Shown piece by piece: positions 8,207 through 16,389 of a DNA stretch of 64,000 nt. Origin of the DNA: Lunatimonas salinarum (GTDB taxonomy: Bacteria; Bacteroidota; Bacteroidia; Cytophagales; Cyclobacteriaceae); the NCBI RefSeq assembly GCF_017811155.1, contig NZ_JACVCV010000008.1:1-64000 (forward strand), written 5' to 3'. The notes beneath the pieces were generated by a model, which worked only from the letters and a program-made list of their open reading frames with translations, did no database searches and was not told the origin of the DNA. The position numbers were made by a program, and so were the translations under genes. Position 1 is the stretch's first letter. Each line of letters starts with the position of its first letter.

Positions 8207-9952
8207 TCAGGGATTGCCCGGCAGGATATCATTTGCAGAAGTCGCATACAGACCTATCAAGGTTCCGGTAAAGCCCCCTGCTACGTTCGTAGATAAAATA
8301 TCTCCGGATACTACACCCCCTAGATTTTTAAGCTCTCCACCCGCTGTAGCATAGCCGAATTGGTAATCGTCGGAGGTAGCCTTTACCTGCAATGTGATCG
8401 GCTTGAAAAGATCTACCTGGGTACTGGCAATGATGGTAGAATTAACCTTTCGATTCCTTCCATTCCCTTCAGCCTCTGTGCGTTCGAGCACTAGTAGGTA
8501 ATCGTCTCCTACTTTGGTTACACCAAAGACATAATGAAATGCCTCACTCTGCAAACAAACCATACCTGCAAGATCTCTTTCGGATCGGGGTTGGTAATCG
8601 AGCGTGGCAGTAAACGAGAAATGCTTGTGTTGTTGCCTGTAGAACAAGGTAGACGTGGGTTTCACTTCCTTTATGTTCACTGGAAATGGCGTGATCTGCA
8701 CCCCATTTTTTGTGGTTTTCATAAAATCTTCCCTTGGCCCACGCAGTCCAATCCACCTAAAGTCCAGCCTTTCGCTCTTAAAATCTTCTGTGTACGTGAA
8801 ATTCCCATTAGGAAAAAATCCTTCTTGCCCGGTTTTATTTTCGCTTATGCCGGCCGGCATTTTCAGTTTAGGCTCCAGAGGAACAAGCCCATTTTCAAAA
8901 ACCGGCCACTCTCCTGACCAGTCTACCGGCAGGATAAAGGTCTCTCTTCCCGTATTTACACGATTCTTTTCGTTGGGCCTAATTCCTAAAAAGACACCGT
9001 AATATTTACCATCCGGGCCTAACACCAAGTCTGCATGGCCTGCCCAATCTACCCGGTTGCTTCTGCGACCAAAATACCGCTGCGTCAAAATAGGGTTTGA
9101 AGGAGCAGGAATATACGTCCCCATGGGGTGGTCGCTCTTAAAGATCACCTCACTATGATTGTCGCCGGTGCCTCCTTCAGCGCACATTAAATAATATGCC
9201 CCATTTTTCTTATAGATGTGTGGGGCTTCTATCCAAATGGGATTTTTGGATGGGTCCACCCCACCGTCTACGATAATCTTGTCAGTTCCTTCTACCACCT
9301 GATCCTTATCCAGATCATATTCCCAAATCTTAATGACCCGATGACCACTATACCTTTCCTTTCCCCGATCAGGGGCATCATTGTGCACCACGTACGCCTT
9401 TCCATCTTCATCGAAGAAAATTCCGGGGTCTATTCCATCAAACTTGAGTTGAATCGGGTCGCTCCAGCCTTGAAAGGGATCCTTGGTCTTGACTACCATA
9501 TTTCCAATGCCGCCCGCAAACTGCGTGGTGATCATGTAGAAGGTGTCGTTGAAAGGGTTGTATTTGATGTCAGGCGCAAAAATCCCAAAAGCAATCCCTG
9601 CATCGGATACTTTCAGTTGAGACTTACGGTCTAGCACGTGGCCTATCTGAGTCCAGTTTACCAAATCCTTGGAATGGAAAATAGGCACCCCCGGGAACAT
9701 TGCAAAAGAGGAAGCAACCATGAAATAATCATCTCCTTTTCGCGTGATAGAAGGATCCGGATAGCACCCTTGAAGAATTGGATTATAGAATTCGTCCGCT
9801 CCCAATGGATTGTCCAGGTACACTTGATCCTCTCCTACATAGGTGGCATGGTGAAACACCGCCTGATTCGCTTTTCCACTTTGGGAAAATGCCTCTACAG
9901 TCGTCAAGACCATCCATGCAACGAGCAATACATACTTTCGGTAGACTTTCAT
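8207..9952 (-). CDS. GH43 beta-xylosidase-type enzyme
   Basis: 581 aa with a Sec signal (MKVYRKYVLLVAWMVLTTVEAFSQ). The catalytic propeller begins with NPILQGCYPDPSI, where Asp66 is the expected general base. It continues with YFMVASSFAMFPGVPIFHSKDLVNW and IGHVLDRKSQL, typical of xylosidase/arabinofuranosidase GH43 members. FGIFAPDIKYNP carries the pKa-modulating Asp and WIEAPHIYKKNG the general acid Glu. The C-terminal third (FRWIGLRGPREDF..., KHFSFTATLDYQPRSERDLAGMVCL) is the beta-sandwich found in GH43 beta-xylosidases. It probably releases xylose from xylo-oligosaccharides in the periplasm. A 159-bp gap separates it from the next GH43 gene. Confidence 0.9.
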   Translation of the reverse strand: MKVYRKYVLLVAWMVLTTVEAFSQSGKANQAVFHHATYVGEDQVYLDNPLGADEFYNPILQGCYPDPSITRKGDDYFMVASSFAMFPGVPIFHSKDLVNWTQIGHVLDRKSQLKVSDAGIAFGIFAPDIKYNPFNDTFYMITTQFAGGIGNMVVKTKDPFQGWSDPIQLKFDGIDPGIFFDEDGKAYVVHNDAPDRGKERYSGHRVIKIWEYDLDKDQVVEGTDKIIVDGGVDPSKNPIWIEAPHIYKKNGAYYLMCAEGGTGDNHSEVIFKSDHPMGTYIPAPSNPILTQRYFGRRSNRVDWAGHADLVLGPDGKYYGVFLGIRPNEKNRVNTGRETFILPVDWSGEWPVFENGLVPLEPKLKMPAGISENKTGQEGFFPNGNFTYTEDFKSERLDFRWIGLRGPREDFMKTTKNGVQITPFPVNIKEVKPTSTLFYRQQHKHFSFTATLDYQPRSERDLAGMVCLQSEAFHYVFGVTKVGDDYLLVLERTEAEGNGRNRKVNSTIIASTQVDLFKPITLQVKATSDDYQFGYATAGGELKNLGGVVSGDILSTNVAGGFTGTLIGLYATSANDILPGNP

Positions 9953-10050
9953 CGATAATAGTGGGTTTGTATCTCAAAGTTATTTCAACATCCTATCAAC
10001 CTGATTTTGACTAGCTATTTCTATGCGTTGAGTCAAAGATAACGGCTTCA

Positions 10051-11625
10051 TTAGAGACTTGGCGAAAGCACAAAGTCACTGAAGCCAGCTCTTCCTCCCG
10101 GATCAACGGTGGCATAGTAAAACAGCGCAAAGCGGTAGCCCATGAAATGAGGCAGGGTATAGTTCATCTGAAGGGTCGGCCCAAACGGAATCCAAGACTT
10201 TCCTCCATTCTCACTGTAGTAGAAATTAGCTTGGTCTTTTCGGTCCGTAAAATCACAAGACACCTTCAACTGGATACGGTCTTTATCCAATATTTTTCCA
10301 TACGTTCGCGTGACTTGGCCTTTGTCAACCAGTTCCAGGCTAAGAACTTTTTTTCCCTCTTTGACCTGTACGCCCAGCCATCCATACTGTTTTTGAAGCA
10401 AACCCAATCCTGCGACATCTCCCTCTTTAAGCTCATTGAGATGAATGGTTACCGCAGCACTGCTGACTGGCCCAAAGGTGCGTTGAGTCAGGGTATTTCT
10501 TGCCGCAAGCCAGGATTCATCTGTGCGATCCGACTTCAGAATCAGGCGTCCCTTTTCACCGTCTATATCCCAAAGTTCACTTACCGGATGATGGTTCCAC
10601 TGCCATACCAAGGGCAGTCTCGGCTGTTTAGCGGTCCGTTTAAAATCATCTGAGGCCACAATCGGTGGAATACCAGAAAGCTGTTTTGGCAATTGGGGCA
10701 ATTCCATGGGAACTTGACCTTCTACTCCAAAAACCGGCCAATTATCTTCCCATTTCACGGGCACCAGATAGGGGATACGGCCAACCGCGCCAAAGTCGCG
10801 AAATAAATAGCCATACCAATTTCCGTCTACAGCTTCCACCAAGCCTCCCTGCGCCACTCCTTTATCCTCTAAAGCGACCCTGCCCTCGTAGGGGCCCATT
10901 AGTTCCTTTGAACGATGAACAAGCACTGTACGCATCCCTCCACGGGGCCATGTGATATGAAGAAGGTAATAATACCCGTTAATTTGAAACAACTGAGAGC
11001 CCTCTGCCGGGAGCATAATCTCGCGTGCAACGGGTGCATGGGCAGTTTCGATCAGCACCCGCTCGGTATCCATTTTTATCCCGGAAAGGTCGGACTCCAA
11101 TTCCACGATTTTTATGGTTCCTGCTCCCCATACCATATAAACTTTGCCCCCTTCGAAAAACAACGTGTGGTCATGAAGCGAAGGACTAAAGGAGGTTGCC
11201 TTCCATGCGCCCTTTTCTATATCATTGGTCGTGTAAATGTAGGTTTTATTGGTGTTACCTGAAAAAGTGGAAACATAGTAAGTCCCTTCATGATAGCGCA
11301 GGCTGCTGGCCCAAGACCCTTTGCCATACATGGACTTACCATCCGTTAGCGCCAGGTCATCCCCCGTATCCAAGACATCGTACGCATAGTTCAGCATCTC
11401 CCAGTTCACTAAATCAGTGGATTTCATCAAAGGGAGTCCCGGACTCATGTGCATGGTGGTACTGCTCATGTAATAGACATCCCCGACCCTTATCAAAGAA
11501 GGGTCGGGAACGTCAGCATAAATGATCGGATTCGTCGCACCTTGCGCCATTAGCTCCCCTGAATAGCTAACTATTAGCAGGCTACAGAACAAGGTAAACG
11601 CTCGAATCACGATCATTTGGGGCAT
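10051..11625 (-). CDS. GH43 beta-xylosidase/arabinofuranosidase
   Basis: 524 aa with an N-terminal signal ending near ELMAQG. ATNPIIYADVPDPSLIRVGDVYYM holds the putative general base Asp41, followed by SSTTMHMSPGLPLMKSTDLVNWEML. LPAEGSQLFQINGYYYLL carries the probable acid Glu. The C-terminal half (RLPLVWQWNHHPVSELWDI..., FGPVSSAAVTIHL) is the beta-sandwich that completes the active site in this GH43 type. The organisation resembles GH43 subfamily 12-like enzymes of Bacteroidota xylan and arabinoxylan loci, which is an assignment by pattern only. Its start lies 22 bp from the stop of the preceding GH10 gene, so the two are co-transcribed. Confidence 0.88.
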   Translation of the reverse strand: MPQMIVIRAFTLFCSLLIVSYSGELMAQGATNPIIYADVPDPSLIRVGDVYYMSSTTMHMSPGLPLMKSTDLVNWEMLNYAYDVLDTGDDLALTDGKSMYGKGSWASSLRYHEGTYYVSTFSGNTNKTYIYTTNDIEKGAWKATSFSPSLHDHTLFFEGGKVYMVWGAGTIKIVELESDLSGIKMDTERVLIETAHAPVAREIMLPAEGSQLFQINGYYYLLHITWPRGGMRTVLVHRSKELMGPYEGRVALEDKGVAQGGLVEAVDGNWYGYLFRDFGAVGRIPYLVPVKWEDNWPVFGVEGQVPMELPQLPKQLSGIPPIVASDDFKRTAKQPRLPLVWQWNHHPVSELWDIDGEKGRLILKSDRTDESWLAARNTLTQRTFGPVSSAAVTIHLNELKEGDVAGLGLLQKQYGWLGVQVKEGKKVLSLELVDKGQVTRTYGKILDKDRIQLKVSCDFTDRKDQANFYYSENGGKSWIPFGPTLQMNYTLPHFMGYRFALFYYATVDPGGRAGFSDFVLSPSL

Positions 11626-11647
11626 TTAACAGGTTTGATAAAAATAA

Positions 11648-12793
11648 TTATTGGTATGCGGTGGCCATATGAATGATTTCACCGACCACCCGCTTGGGGG
11701 AATAATCTCTGTTGAACAACAAGGGGTAGTCTGTACGGCCTCTTACGGGCCATCCATTTTTCCAGGAATCCCCATCTTGAATTCCCCAAAGAGTCACCCT
11801 TGATATTTTGTCATGGTGCTTTAAAAGAAGGCCAAACAGATCCAAGTACCGCTCATCAAACTTTCGCTGCACCTCTTCAGGCAATCCTTCGGTGTAAGGA
11901 TTCAGGCTTTCCTGATATGCTGCGTTTGTGGCCACATCCGCTCCCATATCTCTACGTGGCGCCGGCAATACCGTCAAATCCAGTTCGGTAATCATTACAT
12001 TCACGTTCAATTCTGAAAATGCCAAAATGCTCTTTTCAAATTGATTCATGCTAGGGTATTCCAGACCTATGTGCCCTTGCATCCCTATCCCATGTATGGG
12101 AATGCCCTGCTCCTGCAAACGCTTCACCATACGCACCACCCCTTCTCTTTTTCCGGGATTGGCCATCGAATAGTCGTTGTAATAGAGTTCTGCATCCGGG
12201 TCGGCTTCGTGGGCAAACTGAAAGGCCAACTTTACAAAGTCTTCACCCAGAATTTGATAAAACTTGCTGTTTCTCCATGAACCATCGTCCAAGATCGCCT
12301 CATTCACTACATCCCACCCATGGACCTTGCCCTTGTATCTCCCTACTACGGTATAAATATGGTCTTTCATCCGCTGCGTCAATACCTCTGGACTGACATC
12401 GTTTCCATCCTTATCCGTAAAAAACCACTTCGGCGCCTGTGAATGCCATATCAATGTATGGCCTACCATGTGGTACCCACCTTGCAGTCCAATCTCGACA
12501 AAGCGGTCGGCCATCGTAAAGTTAAAGTTGCCCTCGGTGGGTTGGATAGGCCCGCTTTTCATCACATTTTCCGCTACAATTGAATTGAAGTGCTGCCGCA
12601 GTAGCTCCAATCCTTTCAGATCCGTTCCATTGATATGACGGCGGCCGAGTGCAGCCCCAAAAAGAAACTTGCCTTCAAAGGCAGACTGAAGGAAAAGCTC
12701 ATCGTGGCTTGGGGCTTTATGATCCACGGAAAAGGACGATAACCATACGAGGGATACCGTAAAGGTGAATTTGAGCAATAGGTTTTTATTCAT
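11648..12793 (-). CDS. GH10 endo-1,4-beta-xylanase
   Basis: 381 aa endo-xylanase with an N-terminal signal peptide (MNKNLLLKFTFTVSLVWLSSFS). There is no clear lipobox, so it may be periplasmic or secreted. GH10 motifs are complete: IVAENVMKS (72-80), GHTLIWHSQAPKWF (111-124), GWDVVNEAI with acid/base Glu165, YYNDYS, GIGMQGHIG, VMITELDL with nucleophile Glu270 and VTLWGIQDGDSW. It follows the GH10-like CBM lipoprotein gene across a 156-bp gap with a 9-bp hairpin and lies 22 bp before the next GH43 gene. It makes xylo-oligosaccharides for the SusC/D pairs or cuts imported oligomers. Confidence 0.95.
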   Translation of the reverse strand: MNKNLLLKFTFTVSLVWLSSFSVDHKAPSHDELFLQSAFEGKFLFGAALGRRHINGTDLKGLELLRQHFNSIVAENVMKSGPIQPTEGNFNFTMADRFVEIGLQGGYHMVGHTLIWHSQAPKWFFTDKDGNDVSPEVLTQRMKDHIYTVVGRYKGKVHGWDVVNEAILDDGSWRNSKFYQILGEDFVKLAFQFAHEADPDAELYYNDYSMANPGKREGVVRMVKRLQEQGIPIHGIGMQGHIGLEYPSMNQFEKSILAFSELNVNVMITELDLTVLPAPRRDMGADVATNAAYQESLNPYTEGLPEEVQRKFDERYLDLFGLLLKHHDKISRVTLWGIQDGDSWKNGWPVRGRTDYPLLFNRDYSPKRVVGEIIHMATAYQ

Positions 12794-12818
12794 AGGTATG
12801 CAATTGCTTTTTTGGTGT

Positions 12819-12851
12819 GCCCGCCTGCCAATCTAGAACGGTCAGGCGGGC
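12819..12851 (-). repeat. 9-bp GCCCGCCTG hairpin between operon genes
   Basis: GCCCGCCTG (12819-12827) pairs perfectly with CAGGCGGGC (12843-12851) around a 15-nt loop. On the minus strand only weak T content follows, so it could be a leaky terminator or a stability element between the GH10-like lipoprotein gene and the GH10 xylanase gene. Confidence 0.6.
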
Positions 12852-12949
12852 TTTAATAAGTTAATCTTTGTCCTTCAGCGGAAGCCTCCCCAAATAATAA
12901 ACACATCCGAAGGGCAATCCCCTACGGTAGAGGGCGCCGACTATCCTGC

Positions 12950-15061
12950 TTACTGCGCCAAGGCCTCGGCAAAACCTGCATACGCATGCTTTCGGTTTAA
13001 ATTGGAAGACCACAAACCAGACCGAGCCGAATCAGTACCATCAACCGGCGCTGCCAACGTGATCCCGGTTTGCTGATTAGCCGGAATCAACGAAAGGTAT
13101 TGACTTACCACTTCTTGGTATATTTCCCCTTGCCGGATCAAGGCTACGGAAGAAGGAGCCGGATCGTTTAGCCTAACCTCTAATGCACTGATTTTGATTA
13201 ATTTGCCTGTTTCTGCAAGCAACCTAAACATGGCACCAACCTGCTCCAGATTGGAGTCCAGATTCAACACTATTTTGGCCGCGATTCCATCTACGCTACC
13301 GCCTTGCTGTTCAATGTACGCCACATAGTCAATCAACGCACGGCATTTTGCAAGGTTCGCTTCCATTCCGCTCTCACTGATGTATAAAATATCATCTGCG
13401 TTTCCATACTGCCTGGCTAGCTTAAACGCCTCCGCCGCGTACGCTCTCCCTATGTAATCCTGCCAATAAAATTCCCCCTCTCCGGGAGTAAGGCCCAAAC
13501 CGGTGCGGATAAGTTCCGGATCGGAATCATTGATTGGATCAGCCACCACTTCCCTTTCCTTGATGGTTTCTTTCGTTTGAGACACAAAACTACTGATCCA
13601 ATGTTCCATTTGCGTGTGGATGATAGAGGACTTTTCCATCTCGGTCTTTTCCACGATGGTGGTTGACCCACCTGTCATACGCTCACTGGACAACACCACT
13701 TGGTCAATGTAAACCGTGCCTGCAAACTCCCCATAGCTGAAAATCAATCGATTTCGATCGCTGGCGGAGACCGTTGTGGTAAGCGATACATACCTCCAGT
13801 CGGTGGTCACGAATACCTGCCCAAAACCGTTTGAGGAGAAGTTAGGACTTTGCAGCTCCGGACGTATGACTCCCTCGGCGTCTCCCCTAACCCAGAAACT
13901 CAATCGGTATGTCTCTCCATTTTCAACGGGAGCAGCCAGTTGATACAATGTTTGCACTTCCCAAAATCCGCCGGTGACCGAGGGGTTGGTTACAAAAAAT
14001 GCCCTACCTGCATTCCCGGCACCCATCCCATCTTCTGTTACTCCGCGGGTGGAGTTATTTCCCCAGCCTCCCCAAGCAATACCAGACTCAAAATCACCGG
14101 AATCGACCAAGTTATTGATTATCGGATCTCCATCGAGGTCATAGACATACAAATTATTCACATCCAAGTAATAGGTCACGCCAGGCTGGTAGCCCAATTC
14201 TAAGCTAAACCGAAAACTGTCTCCGGCAAAGTCACTTACGCGAAAGCGTATCTCCTGCCAGGAAATTCCCGTGGTGAATGTTTCGGTAGGAGCACCGGTG
14301 CCTGACCAAGCAAGAGGCGGTTCATTGTTGCTTAGTCCCTCAAAGGTAAACCTGCCTTCCCCGGGTACATCCGATTTAATGTAAGCGATCACCTCGTAGG
14401 TTTTGCCCGGAATAACGGGAAGCGAAGGGGAAGTCAGTTTAACGTCGGACGGACTGCCCACCGACGCACCTGCCACGAGTTTAACTCCCGGAGCATCGGC
14501 CCCCATTCCCGAGTTGGCCTCCACGGAAACCCCCGACGAGAAGGACCACTGATCGAGGACACCCGCAGCGATCTCTCCGACGTTCAACTCATTCCTAAAT
14601 GCCGGGGAATTTACGATCAGGGGAGAGAGCAGGGTGTTTAGGTAGGATGAATTTTGGTTTCTATGCCAGACCAGGGGACTGCCAAAGACACTCATTTCCC
14701 TCGATCCTACCAACTCAATAAGTGATTCCGCCGGTGCAAAGTTGAGATTCCCGTTGCTTTGTACGATTGAACGATGATCCAATCCAGAACTTGGCGTAAA
14801 CTCATTGAAATTCCGATTAGCCAGCCTAAACCGAACACCCTGTGACGTAAAATCACTCATCGGCAAACTTATACCCAGCTTGAATTTGGGATTATTCATC
14901 CCCTCCAGGTAGCTTAACAAGTCCGGAAACGCATTAATTTCCTCCTGAATTTCAACATTCAGCGGCTTTTCGACTACAAAGTCTTCCAAGGCTCCGAAAT
15001 CAGCACAAGATGCCAATCCCAGAAATACCCATATATATGCAGAATAAAATATCTTTTTCAT
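12950..15061 (-). CDS. GH10-like lipoprotein with two inserted CBMs; catalytic residues lost
   Basis: 703 aa, lipobox GLASC (Cys19). A GH10 barrel starts at about residue 55 (KFKLGISLPMSDF, NFNEFT, FGSPLVWHRNQN at 127-137) and resumes at about 475 (FYWQDYIGRAY, AFKLARQYGNADD, TGKLIKIS). Between them lie two CBM4/9-like beta-sandwich modules (about 165-315 and 318-465). This insertion architecture is known for xylan-locus Xyn10 enzymes of Bacteroides and Prevotella. Here the acid/base motif WDVVNE reads REVVADP (Asp508), the nucleophile motif ISELD reads ISALE (Ala626), NDYN reads SESG, GTQMH reads AAKIV and GHTLxWH reads GSPLVWH. The protein is therefore very likely not a xylanase but a surface xylan-binding protein. 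It occupies the xyn10 slot after the xusE-like gene. Binding is inference; residue loss is seen directly. Confidence 0.88.
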   Translation of the reverse strand: MKKIFYSAYIWVFLGLASCADFGALEDFVVEKPLNVEIQEEINAFPDLLSYLEGMNNPKFKLGISLPMSDFTSQGVRFRLANRNFNEFTPSSGLDHRSIVQSNGNLNFAPAESLIELVGSREMSVFGSPLVWHRNQNSSYLNTLLSPLIVNSPAFRNELNVGEIAAGVLDQWSFSSGVSVEANSGMGADAPGVKLVAGASVGSPSDVKLTSPSLPVIPGKTYEVIAYIKSDVPGEGRFTFEGLSNNEPPLAWSGTGAPTETFTTGISWQEIRFRVSDFAGDSFRFSLELGYQPGVTYYLDVNNLYVYDLDGDPIINNLVDSGDFESGIAWGGWGNNSTRGVTEDGMGAGNAGRAFFVTNPSVTGGFWEVQTLYQLAAPVENGETYRLSFWVRGDAEGVIRPELQSPNFSSNGFGQVFVTTDWRYVSLTTTVSASDRNRLIFSYGEFAGTVYIDQVVLSSERMTGGSTTIVEKTEMEKSSIIHTQMEHWISSFVSQTKETIKEREVVADPINDSDPELIRTGLGLTPGEGEFYWQDYIGRAYAAEAFKLARQYGNADDILYISESGMEANLAKCRALIDYVAYIEQQGGSVDGIAAKIVLNLDSNLEQVGAMFRLLAETGKLIKISALEVRLNDPAPSSVALIRQGEIYQEVVSQYLSLIPANQQTGITLAAPVDGTDSARSGLWSSNLNRKHAYAGFAEALAQ

Positions 15062-15084
15062 CTGTTTATAATTTGTTCTTTAGC

Positions 15085-15153
15085 GGTCAGATGGAATCTC
15101 GCACGAATTTCAATCGTCCCTCCGTGTGTCGCTTGCGTCGTGCTCGATTTCAT
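15085..15153 (-). repeat. REP-like intergenic element, copy B
   Basis: The plus strand reads GGTCAGATGGAATCTCGCA ... CGTGTGTCGC ... TGCTCGATTTCAT. Both ends match copy A at 21230-21311, while the middle differs and is shorter. It lies just upstream of the GH10-like lipoprotein start. Related 23-bp sequences flank it: GTTTATAATTTGTTCTTTAG before and GTTTATAATCGTTTTTCAG after (about 15064-15087 and 15154-15177), each followed by CGGTC. Confidence 0.7.
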
Positions 15154-15319
15154 GTTTATAATCGTTTTTCAGCGGTCTCAACTAGCTCCGGTGACTAAGA
15201 TCCAAGGCCGTGGCCATACTGGGTATCTATTCCACTCGTGCGGGCCGCCATTTTTATGATCATCTCTTTGTCTCTCGGTTAAGTAGCGTATACTTCCTAC
15301 ACTTTCCACCCACTGCTGC

Positions 15320-16345
15320 TTACCGAACAACCGGAGTGAAAAACTCCGCTCCCACTCCCCGATTTCTCATCACCAGGGTATCGGTGGTAGCCACGGTCAT
15401 GGTAGGAAAGTCTATTTCATACTGCAGATACATGGCATCCCTGTCCTGATTTCCCCAACTTCGCTCTTCCCCTCTTTTTACGAATTGACCCGTACCTGTC
15501 GCAGTCACACCATCGGTAGCCGATGTAATGGTGCAGGCACCTTGATTGTTAAAGACTAGTCTGAGGTTAACCTGTTGGTCAGCACCATCGGCACCCTGTA
15601 CAGTAAGTGGAAAATCAACAGTAGTAAGCGACTGCGTATGCAACTCTTGTAGCTGATCCTGTTCTACAAATTCAGCACGACGGATGATCTCTCCGCTTAA
15701 TTGCTCGTTGCCAGACTTCCCGGTCACCACATCCCTTCCCCTCCGGAGATAGATTCCATGCCACTCGTTTACGTATTTTACAGCATACAATACAAAGTCC
15801 TTTGGAGCTACTTCCCAGTCCCCAATCAGGTGTCGATTCGGGTTCGGAATGGGCGATCTACCCGTCAATACACTATCCGCTCCTGCTACCGAAACGATCC
15901 TTAACGGAACCACATACGTGTTTTGAATGGCTTCGGGGTCGTTGAAAAAGGCCCCGGTGAGCGTCATCTCCATTCCCCCGATAATCTCTCCTCTAGGAAT
16001 CGTAATTACCGGTTCCGGCATTTGGAAGTACTCCGAAGGAAGCACTTTGACCTCTCTACCGCCCTCCGAAAAAAGGAGGTTTTCAGCTAAGGATGGATCA
16101 TAGGCGACATCCAGCCGGATATCTTCGCGATTGGAATACACGCCTCCTGTTGTGGCCATGACTTTAAACTTCCATTCGTTGTCCAAGGTGGTGTCGAAAA
16201 TGTCTTCGCCTAGGGTAATCGTTCTGACGGGATATTGGTGGGCAAAATACACACTCTGAAAGTCAAAGTCCGGAAATTGCCAGTCATCGTTCACACAAGA
16301 ACTGATGCCTATCACCGTGAGTAGTAGTATGAATATATTCTTCAT
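15320..16345 (-). CDS. XusE-like surface lipoprotein (DUF1735/DUF5627 type)
   Basis: 341 aa lipoprotein; the signal MKNIFILLLTVIGISSC gives Cys17. The N-terminal part (FDFQSVYFAHQYPVRTITLGEDIFD, through FNDPEAIQNTYVVPLRIVSV) matches the DUF1735/BT_3987-like domain often found in SusE-position glycan-binding proteins. The C-terminal half (LIGDWEVAPKDFVLYAVKYVNEWHGIYLRRG, through DFPTMTVATTDTLVMRNRG) matches the DUF5627-type domain of xylan loci. Its place, after the second SusD and before the GH10-like gene, equals that of xusE in the Prevotella xylan cluster. The likely role is a surface xylan-binding or scaffold protein; no enzyme motif is seen. A 258-bp gap carrying a REP-like element follows. 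Confidence 0.82.
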   Translation of the reverse strand: MKNIFILLLTVIGISSCVNDDWQFPDFDFQSVYFAHQYPVRTITLGEDIFDTTLDNEWKFKVMATTGGVYSNREDIRLDVAYDPSLAENLLFSEGGREVKVLPSEYFQMPEPVITIPRGEIIGGMEMTLTGAFFNDPEAIQNTYVVPLRIVSVAGADSVLTGRSPIPNPNRHLIGDWEVAPKDFVLYAVKYVNEWHGIYLRRGRDVVTGKSGNEQLSGEIIRRAEFVEQDQLQELHTQSLTTVDFPLTVQGADGADQQVNLRLVFNNQGACTITSATDGVTATGTGQFVKRGEERSWGNQDRDAMYLQYEIDFPTMTVATTDTLVMRNRGVGAEFFTPVVR

Positions 16346-16389
16346 CTTTTTGAATTTTAGCTATCAAGGTATTCTCTATCCTATCTATT

